A stretch of DNA of 64,000 nt, taken from assembly GCA_022824865.1 (NCBI GenBank), contig JAJDZD010000072.1:134848-198847 (forward strand), read 5' to 3'. Positions 17,736-26,774 of the stretch are shown piece after piece. The notes below the pieces were generated by a model, which had not been told where the DNA came from, did not search any database, and saw nothing but the letters and a program-made list of their open reading frames with translations. Positions within the stretch are counted from its first letter, which is position 1. Each line of letters opens with the position of its first letter. This DNA is from Chloroflexota bacterium. GTDB taxonomy: Bacteria > Chloroflexota > UBA11872. The translations under genes and the position numbers were made by a program.

Positions 17736-17763
17736 CCCGGCGCCCGCTAGAGCGGGCGCCGGG
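17736..17763 (-). terminator. Perfect GC stem-loop between binding-protein and permease genes
   Basis: CCCGGCGCCCGCT (17736-17748) is the exact reverse complement of AGCGGGCGCCGGG (17751-17763), 41 bases after the binding-protein stop. No T tract follows on the minus strand. Its place matches intercistronic hairpins that keep binding protein in excess over permease, as known for malE-malF of enterobacteria, although the mechanism here is inferred. Confidence 0.6.
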
Positions 17764-17804
17764 CTTCACAGCCAAGCTCAGTCCTGCCGGCTGCACAGTC
17801 AGCG

Positions 17805-19304
17805 TTAGATCGGCTCGTTGAGCAGCTCGTCGATTCCGGGCTTGATCCGATCCATGGCTTCCTGGACCGTCTCCTCGCCGAGAATCACGCCGTCCACGGC
17901 CGGCAGCACGAAGTCCGCGTTGATCTCGTCATAGCGGACGGGGTGGAAGAACACCCGGTCGTAGCGTTCGACGGCCGCCCGGTGGACCGCCGGGTCCTCC
18001 CAGGGCGCCAGCGAGTCAAGCCAGACGGGCAGGGTCTCATGAGACTTTCGTGTGGGGGCCGTGAATCCGACCTTGTACATCTCGATGACGCCCTCGGTCG
18101 TCATGTACTTGAGCAGGTCCCATGCCTCTTCGGGGTTGTTGCTGCCCCCGTGAACGGCATAGGCGTTGGTGGCGTCGCGATTGGTGTTGGTGCCGTTCGG
18201 CATCGTGTACGGCGGCACGATGCCGGCGTTGATGTCGTCCGGAACCTTGGTGGTGGTCCACTTGGCGCCCCAGTAGGTCCGCAGGTTGCCGCTGAGGAAC
18301 ATGCCCTCGGCGCCGCCCGGGAACGCCCGCGAAAAGTCGCGCGAAGGGACCAACTCATCCGTGATCAGACGGGTGATGTACTCGAAGGCTTCCACCGAGC
18401 CCGCCTCGTTGAGCAGCGTGGCGGTGGCGTTCTCGTTCCAGACGCTGCCGTCAAAGCCCCAGACCCAGAGGTAGTAGAGCTTGAGGGCCGCCGGGATTTC
18501 ACGGCCGCCCCAGACGCGGTTTTCGCCCTCGCCCCCGACGCCACGTTCCAGGATGTCGGTGTGGACGTCGATCGTCCACTTGCCTTCCTTGTCCATCTCC
18601 CACAAGTCGCCGATGCCGAGCTCTTCGAGCGAGTCCCTGTTGTAGATCAGCAGGATCGGCGCGTGCTGCATGGGGATGGCGTAGAAGTTGCCGTCGAGGT
18701 ACTGGTGCTGGAGCAGCAGGCCTTCGTAGAAGTCGCTGAGCGGAAACTCGGGGTCGTTGTTCCAGAAGGCGTTCAGCGGTCGAACGGCGCCGCGGGCGGC
18801 AAGCACCGAGTTGGTCTGAGGATGGACGTAGACGATGTCCATGCTCTCGCCGCCGGCCAGGGCGGTGAGGTACTTGGTGACGGCGTCGGGGTGCGGCACG
18901 CCGTTGGCCTTAAGCGTGACGTTGGGGTTTTGGGCCGTATAGTCAGAGGAAATTTTGTCCCAGGCGGGTTTCGTGTATTCGATCTGGTTATACCAGGCAA
19001 CCAGCGTCACCGGCGGCCGCTGCGGGGCGACCTCAACCGTTACGATCTTTTGACTTTCTACTACAACTTCCTTTTGGACTTCGACCGGGACTTCCCTAGT
19101 GACAACCTTCTCAACTACTTTCGTAATCGGGACTTCCTGAGTTACGACTTTTTCGACGATTTGGGTGACAATACGGTCAACCGGTACCTCGACGATCTGC
19201 GTTTCACCGCAGGCCGCCAACGCTATGGCAGCTCCTGTCCCGAGCGCGCCGGCACCCGCCAGTTTGAGCAGCGAGCGTCTGCTTACCTGTCTCTGTCGGT
19301 CCAT
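17805..19304 (-). CDS. Sugar ABC transporter substrate-binding lipoprotein with VEKVV-type linker
   Basis: A 499-aa family 1 solute-binding protein. It begins with a Tat-type signal (SRRSLLK, residues 8-14) and a lipobox LAAC at 29-32, followed by a valine/glutamate/lysine linker of about 60 residues (EVPVDRIVTQIVEKVV and KEVVVESQKIVTVEV) and the two-lobed binding domain starting near PVTLVAWYNQIEYTKPAW. The ATG at 19304 is chosen because GGGAGGA lies about 5 bases upstream and because the Tat motif then sits at the very N terminus; an ATG at 19379 would give a 25-residue extension. It heads a long minus-strand gene set, with permeases next. A good -35 element lies upstream. The ligand is probably an oligosaccharide. 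Confidence 0.9.
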   Translation of the reverse strand: MDRQRQVSRRSLLKLAGAGALGTGAAIALAACGETQIVEVPVDRIVTQIVEKVVTQEVPITKVVEKVVTREVPVEVQKEVVVESQKIVTVEVAPQRPPVTLVAWYNQIEYTKPAWDKISSDYTAQNPNVTLKANGVPHPDAVTKYLTALAGGESMDIVYVHPQTNSVLAARGAVRPLNAFWNNDPEFPLSDFYEGLLLQHQYLDGNFYAIPMQHAPILLIYNRDSLEELGIGDLWEMDKEGKWTIDVHTDILERGVGGEGENRVWGGREIPAALKLYYLWVWGFDGSVWNENATATLLNEAGSVEAFEYITRLITDELVPSRDFSRAFPGGAEGMFLSGNLRTYWGAKWTTTKVPDDINAGIVPPYTMPNGTNTNRDATNAYAVHGGSNNPEEAWDLLKYMTTEGVIEMYKVGFTAPTRKSHETLPVWLDSLAPWEDPAVHRAAVERYDRVFFHPVRYDEINADFVLPAVDGVILGEETVQEAMDRIKPGIDELLNEPI

Positions 19305-19388
19305 TGCTTCCTCCCTGCGCAACCGAGCCGCACGAAACCGATGATTCAGGGACCAAATATCCCTACTCGAAGCCTTCATCGGTGTAGT

Positions 19389-19418
19389 TATCTATCACTC
19401 GACAATACTCGGTGTCAA
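19389..19418 (-). promoter_or_regulatory. Candidate sigma-70-type promoter of the transport operon
   Basis: On the minus strand TTGACA (19418-19413) is followed after 18 bases by TAGATA (19394-19389), in a stretch noticeably richer in A and T than the genes around it. The -35 hexamer is perfect; the -10 is weak. It would give a leader of about 80 bases before the ATG at 19304. Confidence 0.4.
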
Positions 19419-19527
19419 ACGGCGCTCTCCGACTGGGTGAATTGCTACGGAATCAAGCCGCTCGTGCTGGCAACACTAGGATTGGCAATTGAGCTTGGCG
19501 TCGGCTGCGACGCGGAGAGATCTGACT

Positions 19528-19899
19528 ATGCTCCTTCGTCTCCTGCGATACGTCGTCCTGGCGGCGACGGTGGCATCCGGACTTGTGCTGCTGGTGAGGC
19601 CTGAGAGCGCGAGCGGGTTCACGGGGCTGGCACCGGACACGGCACGAGGAATCACCGAGATTCGCGCGGCCATGGGCGGTGTCTTCATCGCGCTTGGACT
19701 TGCGCCGCTGTTTCTGAAGACGCCGGCCGAGCGTGTTCTTGGTCTGGTCTACCTAGCCATTGCCGCGGTGCGCGCACCGTTCATGTTCGCGGACGGATCC
19801 GCGGGCGAGCAATCCAACTGGATCAGCCTGGCGTTCGAGGTCGTAGCGGCCGCGATCCTGCTGGCCCGGCGATCTCGAGAGCCTGCCTCCCGGACCTGA
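19528..19899 (+). CDS. DUF4345-like small membrane protein
   Basis: A 123-aa product with four hydrophobic segments (LRYVVLAATVASGLVLLV; AAMGGVFIALGLAPLFL; VLGLVYLAIAAVRAPFMF; a C-terminal ISLAFEVVAAAILLA), typical of DUF4345 proteins of unknown function. The ATG at 19528 has GGAGAGA about 8 bases upstream and is preferred to a TTG at 19489. It is the first gene of the + strand set ending at 23767; the next gene starts 57 bases later and is also a membrane protein linked with lipid metabolism. Its job may be in lipid modification or membrane homeostasis, by association only. Confidence 0.6.
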   Translation: MLLRLLRYVVLAATVASGLVLLVRPESASGFTGLAPDTARGITEIRAAMGGVFIALGLAPLFLKTPAERVLGLVYLAIAAVRAPFMFADGSAGEQSNWISLAFEVVAAAILLARRSREPASRT

Positions 19900-19956
19900 C
19901 ACCATAATCCGCAGTCAACAGATACCAATCCGCTGGTCGACGCCGGGCAGCAACTG

Positions 19957-20748
19957 ATGACGGACCCCTGGCTGCTGGCCGGAGCAGCGGCGGTCATTGC
20001 CTCGAGTATGACCCTGGTGTGGCTTCTGAGCCTGGCGCTGCGCAATGCCGGGATCGTGGATGTGTTCTGGGGGCTTGGGTTCGCCATCCTGGCTGGGTTG
20101 GGCGTATGGGTGGGATCGGGCGATCCAGTCCGCAGCGCGCTGACCTTGGTCCTGGTTGCCATCTGGGGCGCGCGGCTTGCGGCGCACATTGGCTGGCGCA
20201 ACCGGGGCAAACCGGAGGACTTTCGCTACCAGCAATTCCGCCGTAACGCGGGCCCGGCCTTCTGGTGGCGCAGCTTTTTCACTGTCTTCCTGCTACAGGG
20301 GAGCGTGATGTGGGTGGTGGCGCTGCCGCTGATGGCCGCGCTGGACGCACCGGAACCCCAGACATTCAGCGCGTGGGATGTTGCCGCTGTGGTCCTGTGG
20401 GTGGTGGGCTTTGCCTTCGAAGCCGGAGGCGACTTGCAGTTGGCGCGATTCAAGGCCAATCCGGCCAACCGCGGCCGGATCCTCTCCAGTGGGTTCTGGG
20501 GTCTCACGCGCCATCCCAACTACTTTGGCGACGCGGTGATCTGGTGGGGTTTCGGCTGCCTGGGGTTGGCAGTGGGCGCGTGGTGGGCGCTGGTCAGCCC
20601 GATCGTCATGACATTTCTGCTGCGACGCGTTTCGGGCGTGGCGATGCTTGAGCGCAGCATGGTCGACACCAAGCCCGGCTACCGCGAATACGTGGAATCG
20701 ACGCCGGCGTTCCTGCCGCGCATCCCGGGAATTCGCCGTCGTGGCTGA
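19957..20748 (+). CDS. DUF1295 membrane protein, steroid 5-alpha-reductase/isoprenylcysteine methyltransferase fold
   Basis: A 263-aa polytopic membrane protein. The C-terminal half has the family signature: GDLQLARFKANPANRGRIL, GFWGLTRHPNYFGDAVIWWGF and SMVDTKPGYREYVESTPAFLP, close to the NAD(P)H-binding part of steroid 5-alpha-reductases. DUF1295 proteins commonly stand beside CFA-type methyltransferases and flavin amine oxidases, and are thought to reduce or otherwise modify unsaturated lipids in the membrane. Its end overlaps the next gene by 8 bases, which indicates coupled translation. Confident family call; the reaction is not proven. Confidence 0.88.
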   Translation: MTDPWLLAGAAAVIASSMTLVWLLSLALRNAGIVDVFWGLGFAILAGLGVWVGSGDPVRSALTLVLVAIWGARLAAHIGWRNRGKPEDFRYQQFRRNAGPAFWWRSFFTVFLLQGSVMWVVALPLMAALDAPEPQTFSAWDVAAVVLWVVGFAFEAGGDLQLARFKANPANRGRILSSGFWGLTRHPNYFGDAVIWWGFGCLGLAVGAWWALVSPIVMTFLLRRVSGVAMLERSMVDTKPGYREYVESTPAFLPRIPGIRRRG

Positions 20749-21766
20749 CGACCAAGCCTGGTTTGAGCGTCTGGCGGCCCGCGGGCTGCCGCCGGACGGC
20801 CTGCTGCGACTGGGCGTGCGGCTGGCGTTGCGACGGCGGCTGCGAATGCTGGAGCGGGGTGCCGCGCCAGAGCGGATGCAGCGAAGTCGAGGCAGGCCAA
20901 TCGCCGTTGAAACCGAGGCCGCCAACCGGCAGCACTATGAGGTGCCCACGGAGTTCTTTCGCCTGATCCTGGGCCCACGGCTCAAGTACAGCAGCGCGTT
21001 CTGGCCAAGCGGCCACACCACGCTGGCTCAAGCGGAAGACGCGATGCTTGAGTTGACGGCTCAGCGAGCGCAACTGGCCAACGGGCAGCGCGTATTGGAC
21101 TTGGGCAGCGGCTGGGGAGCGTTCTCGCTATGGGCGGCTGAGCGGTATCGGTCGGCCAGCTTCACCGCGCTGAGCAACTCGCGCACGCAACGCGAGTTCA
21201 TTGCGACGAGGGCCGCCGAGCTTGGCCTGTCAAACCTGCAGGTCGTTGCCGGAAATGCCGCGGCGCTGGAGCTGTCGGGCCGGTTCGACCGCATCGTCAG
21301 CATCGAGATGCTGGAGCACGTACGCAACCACGGGCCATTGCTGGCTCAGCTGGTCGACGCGCTGGCACCGGGCGGGCGGATTTTCGTGCACGTCTTCAGC
21401 CACCGACGGCACGCCTACACCTTTGAGCCGGAGGACGGCTGGATGGCCCGCTGGTTCTTCAGCGGCGGCACCATGCCGAACCTCGAGCTGTTCGACGAGT
21501 GCACGCCGGCGGTTCGGACCGTCGACCGCCAGGTGGTTAACGGGCGCCACTATGCGCGGACCCTGCGGGCCTGGCTACGAAACCTTGACCGGCGCCGCGG
21601 TGCCGTGCGCGAGCTGTTTCGCTCGGTCTATGGGGACGGCTCCGCCGACCTCTGGATCGCGCGCTGGCGGCTGTTCTTCATCGCCTGCGAGGAACTGTTT
21701 GCCTATCGCGGTGGACGCGAGTGGGTGGTCGCACATCACCTGCTCGAACCCGCCAGGCCGACGTAA
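20741..21766 (+). CDS. Cyclopropane-fatty-acyl-phospholipid synthase-type methyltransferase
   Basis: The start is GTG at 20741, overlapping the preceding stop by 8 bases, giving 341 residues. S-adenosylmethionine motif I is VLDLGSGWG at 118-126, the family's N-terminal signature is NRQHYEVPTEFF at 62-73, and SIEMLEHVRNHGPLL and GGRIFVHVFSHR are further class I methyltransferase elements. CFA-type enzymes transfer a methyl or methylene group to the double bond of phospholipid acyl chains. Together with the FAD amine oxidase, DUF1365 and DUF1295 genes around it, the set resembles operons for methyl-branched or furan fatty acids, or for cyclopropane lipids. Which product is made cannot be told from sequence alone. 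Confidence 0.85.
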   Translation: MADDQAWFERLAARGLPPDGLLRLGVRLALRRRLRMLERGAAPERMQRSRGRPIAVETEAANRQHYEVPTEFFRLILGPRLKYSSAFWPSGHTTLAQAEDAMLELTAQRAQLANGQRVLDLGSGWGAFSLWAAERYRSASFTALSNSRTQREFIATRAAELGLSNLQVVAGNAAALELSGRFDRIVSIEMLEHVRNHGPLLAQLVDALAPGGRIFVHVFSHRRHAYTFEPEDGWMARWFFSGGTMPNLELFDECTPAVRTVDRQVVNGRHYARTLRAWLRNLDRRRGAVRELFRSVYGDGSADLWIARWRLFFIACEELFAYRGGREWVVAHHLLEPARPT

Positions 21767-21776
21767 AGGGGCAGCC

Positions 21777-23018
21777 ATGCATATCGCCGTCATCGGAGCC
21801 GGCGTTTCAGGGTTGGTTGCAGCACGAGAGTTGGCGCCGCATCACCAGGTCACAATCTTCGAGGCCGGCAGCACGCCCGGTGGCCACGCCCACACCGTGG
21901 ACGTGGCCTGCGGCTCGCGCACGTATGCCGTGGACACCGGCTTCGTGGTGTTCAACCACCGGACGTATCCGGAGTTGCGACGCATCCTCGGCGAGCTGCG
22001 GATCCCAACCCAGCCATCGGAGATGAGTTTCTCCGTGCGCTGCGATAGGAGCGGCGTCGAATACAGCGGCGGGTCGCTGAATTCGGTGTTCGCGCAGCGA
22101 CGCAATCTCGTGCGTCCGGCGTTTCTGCGCTTGATTCTCGACTACTTGCGGTTCAACCGTCTGGCGACCGGACTGCTCGGCCCCGGCGAACGCCGCACCC
22201 TGGGCGAGTACCTGAACGACGCGGGCTTTTCACGCGTGTTTCGGGACCTCTATCTGGTGCCGATGGGATCCGCGGTCTGGTCGGCCGATCCGTCCAAGTT
22301 CAGTCGGATCCCCGTTCGCACGTTCGCGCGCTTCTTCTACAACCACGGGCTGCTGGGCATCTGGGGCAAGCCGCGCTGGCTCTCGATCGTTGGCGGAGCG
22401 CGGCGCTACGTGGAGGCGCTGACTCAGCCGTTTCGCGACCGCATCCACGTGCGCGCGCCGGTGGTGGGTGTGAGGCGGTCAATTGATCACGTGGCCGTTG
22501 CGGTGGCCGGCGCCGGCGAGGCCCAGTTCGACCACGTCGTCTTCGCGACGCACAGCGACCAGGCGCTGGGCGCGCTGCGGGATCCCAGTCCCCAGGAACG
22601 AGACGTGTTGGGCGCAATCGAATACCAGGCCAACGACGTGGCGCTGCATACCGACACCAACGTCCTTCCGCATCGACGTCGGGCCTGGGCTTCGTGGAAT
22701 TACCGCATTCCGCCGGACCGGACGGACGGCGTGCCGGCCACCTACATCATGAACCGCCTGCAGCGGTTGAACGCGCCGCAGACCTACTGCGTCACCTTGA
22801 ACCAGACCGACTGCATTGACGACGAGACCGTCCTCAGGCGTCTCCGGTATCACCATCCGGTCTTCAACCAGGCGGCTATCGACGCGCAGGATCGCTGGGG
22901 CGAAATCAACGGTGCACGGCGCACCTGGTACGCGGGCGCCTACTGGCGCTACGGCTTTCACGAGGACGGGGTCATCAGCGGTTTGCGCGCGGCACGGGCG
23001 CTGCTGGCCAGCGCATGA
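21777..23018 (+). CDS. FAD-dependent amine-oxidase-type flavoprotein
   Basis: A 413-aa protein opening with a dinucleotide-binding motif, [19 protein letters not shown], and an FAD-contact [12 protein letters not shown], typical of NAD(P)-binding Rossmann/amine-oxidase-type flavoproteins related to phytoene desaturases. Other conserved pieces are [38 protein letters not shown] (split over about residues 160-185) and a C-terminal [17 protein letters not shown]. In related operons such proteins desaturate or reduce acyl chains next to CFA-like methyltransferases. The ATG at 21777 lies 10 bases after the previous stop with AAAGGGG upstream. The following gene begins inside its stop (ATGA at 23015). 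Confidence 0.85.
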   Translation: MHIAVIGAGVSGLVAARELAPHHQVTIFEAGSTPGGHAHTVDVACGSRTYAVDTGFVVFNHRTYPELRRILGELRIPTQPSEMSFSVRCDRSGVEYSGGSLNSVFAQRRNLVRPAFLRLILDYLRFNRLATGLLGPGERRTLGEYLNDAGFSRVFRDLYLVPMGSAVWSADPSKFSRIPVRTFARFFYNHGLLGIWGKPRWLSIVGGARRYVEALTQPFRDRIHVRAPVVGVRRSIDHVAVAVAGAGEAQFDHVVFATHSDQALGALRDPSPQERDVLGAIEYQANDVALHTDTNVLPHRRRAWASWNYRIPPDRTDGVPATYIMNRLQRLNAPQTYCVTLNQTDCIDDETVLRRLRYHHPVFNQAAIDAQDRWGEINGARRTWYAGAYWRYGFHEDGVISGLRAARALLASA

Positions 23019-23767
23019 CGGGCGCGAGCGCCCTGTACACGGGATACGTCACGCACCATCGACGCCATCCGGCGACCCACGGCTTTCGATTCAATCTGTT
23101 CATGGTCTACCTGGACCTGGCTGAAGTACCGCAGTTGTTCGACGGACGCCTGTTCTGGTCCGCTCGACGTCCGGCGCTGGCCTGGTTTCGGCGCGCCGAT
23201 CACTTTGGAGATCCTGACGTGCCGCTGGACGAGGCGGTGCGGTCGCATGTCGCGGCGGCCACGGGGTGCCGGCCAGAAGGTCCGATCCGACTGCTCACGC
23301 ACCTGCGCTACTTCGGCTACGTGATGAATCCCATCAGCGTGTATTACTGCCTTACACCTGACGAGTCCCGGGTACAGGCGTTGGTGGCGGAGGTGACCAA
23401 CACACCCTGGGGCGAGCGGCACGTTTACGTCGTCAAACCAAAGCCGGACGCCAGCGGGGAGCGCCTGTGCGCCAGCTTCGCCAAGGCACTGCACGTGTCG
23501 CCGTTTATGCACATGGACCAGAGCTACGACCTGACGGCCACGGTACCTGGTGAGCGGCTGGACATACGGATCGAGGCGGCGCACGGTGGGGCGCCGCTGT
23601 TCGAGGCCAATCTGGCGTTGCGGCGGCGACCGTTGACCGGGCTGAATCTCAACCTGGCGCTGATTCGGCATCCGCTTCTGACCGCCCGTGTGACGACGGC
23701 CATCTATTGGCATGCGCTGCGGTTGTGGCTGAAACGGGTTCCCTTCGTCCCGCATCCCGGGCACTGA
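23015..23767 (+). CDS. DUF1365 family protein
   Basis: A 250-aa product with family signatures: [19 protein letters not shown] near the start, [50 protein letters not shown] and [19 protein letters not shown]1365 proteins are cytoplasmic, of unknown biochemistry, and nearly always occur beside an FAD amine oxidase and a CFA-like methyltransferase, exactly as here. The ATG overlaps the preceding stop codon (ATGA), so translation is coupled. It closes the + strand operon; the next gene, a fucosidase, starts 73 bases later and probably has its own expression. Confidence 0.88.
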   Translation: MTGASALYTGYVTHHRRHPATHGFRFNLFMVYLDLAEVPQLFDGRLFWSARRPALAWFRRADHFGDPDVPLDEAVRSHVAAATGCRPEGPIRLLTHLRYFGYVMNPISVYYCLTPDESRVQALVAEVTNTPWGERHVYVVKPKPDASGERLCASFAKALHVSPFMHMDQSYDLTATVPGERLDIRIEAAHGGAPLFEANLALRRRPLTGLNLNLALIRHPLLTARVTTAIYWHALRLWLKRVPFVPHPGH

Positions 23768-23840
23768 CAAGGGCGGACTTGATGGGCGGGCCCGTATGCT
23801 GGCGCGCCGCCTGCGACCTCTCCTGGGGTGACCCCTCGCC

Positions 23841-25274
23841 ATGACCACCCGCTACGAACCCAACTGGCGCTCGCTGCGCCAGCACCGCACGCCGCGCTGG
23901 TTCAGCGACGCCAAGTTCGGCATCTACACCCATTGGGGCATCTACTGCGTGCCGGCCTGGGGTCCCAACGCCACCTGGTACCCCTATCGCATGTATCGGG
24001 AGGGCGAGCCCCACTTTGAGCATCACCTGAAAACCTACGGGCACCCCTCGAAGTTCGGGTACAAGGACTTCATTCCCGACTTCACCGGCGCGAAGTTCGA
24101 CGCCGACGCGTGGGCTGACCTGTTCAAGCGGGCTGGGGCGCAGTTCGCAGGTCCGGTGGCGGAACATCACGACGGGTTCGCGCTGTGGGACAGCAAGCAC
24201 ACCGAATGGAACGCCGCCCGCATGGGGCCGAAACGCGACGTAGTAGGCGAGCTGGCGGAGGCCGTTCGGCGCCATGGCATGCGCTACATGGTGGCCATGC
24301 ACCACGCCGAGAACTGGTGGTTCTTTCCGCACTGGCGGACGGACTTCGACACGTCCGACCCGCGTTATGCCGGCCTGTACGGTGAGCCGCACAACCTGGA
24401 CTTCCCGCCGCGCGACGTGGAGTGGGACGAGCAGGACAAGCCGAGCCGGGCCTTCCTGGACACGTGGAAGGCCAAGCTGGTTGAGGTGGTGGACAAGTAC
24501 GAGCCGGACTACATCTGGTTCGACTTCGGCCTGAAGGCCGTGCACGAGCAGTACAAGCAGGACTTCCTGGCCTACTACTACAACAAGGAAGCCGAATGGG
24601 GCCGCGGCGTGGTGGTGACCTACAAGTGGGACAACCTGCCACCGGGCGTGGGCGTGCTGGATATTGAGTTGGGCAAGATGCCCGATCAGGCCTACCACGA
24701 GTGGATTACCGACACCACGGTGGACGACGGCTCGGGTTGGGGCTACCTGCGCGAGACCACCTACAAATCGGCCACCGAACTTGTGCAGTACTTGGTGGAC
24801 AACGTCAGCAAGAACGGGCTGATGCTGCTGAATGTCGGGCCTAAGCCGGACGGGACGATTCCCGACGAGGCGGTGACGGCCCTGGAAGGCGTAGGCGACT
24901 GGCTGCGCGTGAACGGTGAGTCGATCTACGCGACCACTCCCTGGTGGACCTACGGTGAGGGACCCACCGAAATGTCGGTTTCAGGCGCGTTCAGCGACAC
25001 CAAGGAGAAGCTGGCCTACCAGGGCAGCGACATCCGGTTCACGGTGAAGGGGAATGTGCTCTATGCGATTTGCCTGAATTGGCCGGAGCCGACGTTCACG
25101 ATCGAGTCGCTGAAGAACCTGTATCCGGGCGAAATTCGGTCGGTTGAGCTATTGGGCGCGAAAGGCGAACTGGCCTGGCGAATGACGGCCGAGGGGCTGG
25201 AGATTCATAGGCCCGAGCGGCGGCCGTGCCAGCACGCCTACGCGTTCAAGATCACGCGGAACACGGCGCTGTAG
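23841..25274 (+). CDS. Alpha-L-fucosidase, GH29
   Basis: A 477-aa enzyme. It has GH29 landmarks: WFSDAKFGIYTHWGIYCVPAW near the start, VAEHHDGFALWDS (His109-His110), VGELAEAVRRHGMRY and YIWFDFG, whose Asp228 is the expected nucleophile. Next comes NGLMLLNVGPKPDG and a small C-terminal beta-sandwich. No signal peptide is seen, so it probably works in the cytoplasm on imported fucosylated oligosaccharides, releasing L-fucose. It lies between the lipid operon and an oppositely oriented esterase gene. A second, more distant GH29 is encoded at 34303-35511; the two differ in the loops around the active site, which suggests different linkage preference. Confidence 0.9.
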   Translation: MTTRYEPNWRSLRQHRTPRWFSDAKFGIYTHWGIYCVPAWGPNATWYPYRMYREGEPHFEHHLKTYGHPSKFGYKDFIPDFTGAKFDADAWADLFKRAGAQFAGPVAEHHDGFALWDSKHTEWNAARMGPKRDVVGELAEAVRRHGMRYMVAMHHAENWWFFPHWRTDFDTSDPRYAGLYGEPHNLDFPPRDVEWDEQDKPSRAFLDTWKAKLVEVVDKYEPDYIWFDFGLKAVHEQYKQDFLAYYYNKEAEWGRGVVVTYKWDNLPPGVGVLDIELGKMPDQAYHEWITDTTVDDGSGWGYLRETTYKSATELVQYLVDNVSKNGLMLLNVGPKPDGTIPDEAVTALEGVGDWLRVNGESIYATTPWWTYGEGPTEMSVSGAFSDTKEKLAYQGSDIRFTVKGNVLYAICLNWPEPTFTIESLKNLYPGEIRSVELLGAKGELAWRMTAEGLEIHRPERRPCQHAYAFKITRNTAL

Positions 25275-25308
25275 TGGCTCCTGGCTGGCGGGCGGGCTTT
25301 GAGCCGGG

Positions 25309-26280
25309 CTAGTCCTTGCCGTGCAGCCAGCGCCAGGCCCAGCGGACTTTGAGGTCGCGGTGGGTTGAAGTGCTGGAGTGGTCGAGGAACGGATAGACGT
25401 CGATCTCCCGCGTCTCGCAGGTCAGCCGGTTGTACGCACCGAAGACGGTGGACGGCGGGCAGATGTCGTCCCACAGGCCGACGCTAACCAGCGTGGGGCA
25501 GCGGATGCGGGGCGCCAGGTTGACGACGTCGAAGTAGCTCAGGGTTTGAAACGCCTCGTCGTAGCGGTCGGGATAGGCGCGGCAGTAAGCGCCGATTTCG
25601 CCGTAGATGGTCTGCACTAGACCGGCTGGCCCGGCGATCTGGGCGGCGCGGGGAAAGTCGCAGAGATAGGGCACTTCAGCCATGCCCAACGCAACGCTTG
25701 GTTCCAACGCCGCCGTGGCCAGGGTGAGACCCCCGCCTTGGCTGATGCCGGTGCAGCCGACCCGGTCGGCGCGCACGCGGGGGTGAGCCTGGACGAAACG
25801 CACGGCGCGCACGCAGTCCACGTAGACCCGCCGGTAGTAGTAGGTGTCGGGAGACTGAATGCCCTGGGTCATCCAGCCGAGGGCGTGACCGCGTGAATCG
25901 GCGTCCGGGTCGGTGCTGAAGCCGGTCTGGCCGCGTACGTCAATCGCGAAGACCACGAATCCCTGGAGCGCCCAGGCCGCGGCGTCGAACACCGCGGCGC
26001 GGTTGCCGGTGTAGCCATGGAAGATCACGATGCCGGGAAGTTCGGAATCGCCGTCCGGGACCAGGAGGGAGCCGGCTACGCGGCCCTGGCCGTAGCCGGC
26101 AATGGTGACGTCCTGGACGCTGAGACCCTCGACCGGGTAGTCGACCGGGGTGATGTCTTCGTCGAATGGGTGTTGCTGTGCAGCCAGAGTCTGGGCCCAG
26201 AAGTCGTCGAGGTCGTCGGGGATGGTTGGCGGGGGGACGTATGTGCGGAGTTCTTCGATCGGCCAGTCAATGCTTGGCAT
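25309..26280 (-). CDS. Acetyl-xylan-esterase/cephalosporin-C-deacetylase-like hydrolase
   Basis: The 323-aa product belongs to the AXE1 alpha/beta-hydrolase family. It starts with the family helix PDDLDDFWAQTLAAQ, has FAIDVRGQTG, the nucleophile Ser180 in CTGISQGGG, an Asp at 271/272 in GLWDDICPPST and His301 in LDHSST. These enzymes remove acetyl groups from carbohydrates and work on many acetylated sugars. No signal peptide is present. In this locus it fits as a decorating-group esterase that clears acetate before glycosidases act, a role inferred from the neighbours. It runs in the same direction as the two genes upstream of it. Confidence 0.85.
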   Translation of the reverse strand: MPSIDWPIEELRTYVPPPTIPDDLDDFWAQTLAAQQHPFDEDITPVDYPVEGLSVQDVTIAGYGQGRVAGSLLVPDGDSELPGIVIFHGYTGNRAAVFDAAAWALQGFVVFAIDVRGQTGFSTDPDADSRGHALGWMTQGIQSPDTYYYRRVYVDCVRAVRFVQAHPRVRADRVGCTGISQGGGLTLATAALEPSVALGMAEVPYLCDFPRAAQIAGPAGLVQTIYGEIGAYCRAYPDRYDEAFQTLSYFDVVNLAPRIRCPTLVSVGLWDDICPPSTVFGAYNRLTCETREIDVYPFLDHSSTSTHRDLKVRWAWRWLHGKD

Positions 26281-26312
26281 CAGACGTCATTCCCTCTGTT
26301 CGGCGCCCTGGG

Positions 26313-26756
26313 CTATCCGTGGGCGGCTTCGTGTTGGGCGATCAGTTGCTCGGGGGTGATGCGGGCGACGACCTCGCCGATGAGGTCCAGCGCGGCGGCT
26401 TCGGCCCTGGGGAAGCGGACGCAGGACTTGCCCATGTTGAGTCGCTTGCCGGTCTGCTTGTAGGCGTCCACGAACCACTCGGTCAACTCGGGGTCGGCGT
26501 AGAGGCCGTGCAGGTAGACCGAAATGTGGCGCTTCTGGGCGGCCAGCGCGGCGACGCCAAGGGCCTGCCCGTTGTAGGTGTTCGGAAAGTCCTCGAGTGG
26601 GATGGCGTAGCCGATCATCCCGTACTGCATGCACTCCTCGAACCCGTCAGGCAGGTTGGCCAGGATGACCTCGCGAACCTGCTGAATGTCGTCCCGCCGG
26701 TTCTCGGGGAGTTCGGCCAGGTACTCATCGACCGTGGCTGCGTTGCTGGAAACCAT
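26313..26756 (-). CDS. DUF1801 family protein
   Basis: A 147-aa cytoplasmic protein with the DUF1801 pattern: VDEYLAELPENRRDDIQQVR, LPDGFEECMQYGMIGYAIPL, and HISVYLHGLYADPELTEWF, followed by KRLNMGKSCVRFPRAEAAALD. The fold is shared with YdhG/Fra-like proteins; function is unclear, and some members were proposed to bind iron. GGGAGGAT lies about 8 bases before the ATG. It stands between the SDR gene upstream and the esterase gene downstream with short gaps, so the three may be one transcript. Confidence 0.82.
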   Translation of the reverse strand: MVSSNAATVDEYLAELPENRRDDIQQVREVILANLPDGFEECMQYGMIGYAIPLEDFPNTYNGQALGVAALAAQKRHISVYLHGLYADPELTEWFVDAYKQTGKRLNMGKSCVRFPRAEAAALDLIGEVVARITPEQLIAQHEAAHG

Positions 26757-26774
26757 CTGTTGGATCCTCCCGGG

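Noticed and set aside
17943-19604. Open frame of 553 codons on the + strand opposite a binding-protein gene
   Set aside because: It mirrors the minus-strand binding-protein gene, has no family features, and is explained by high GC, which removes stop codons from the antisense frame.
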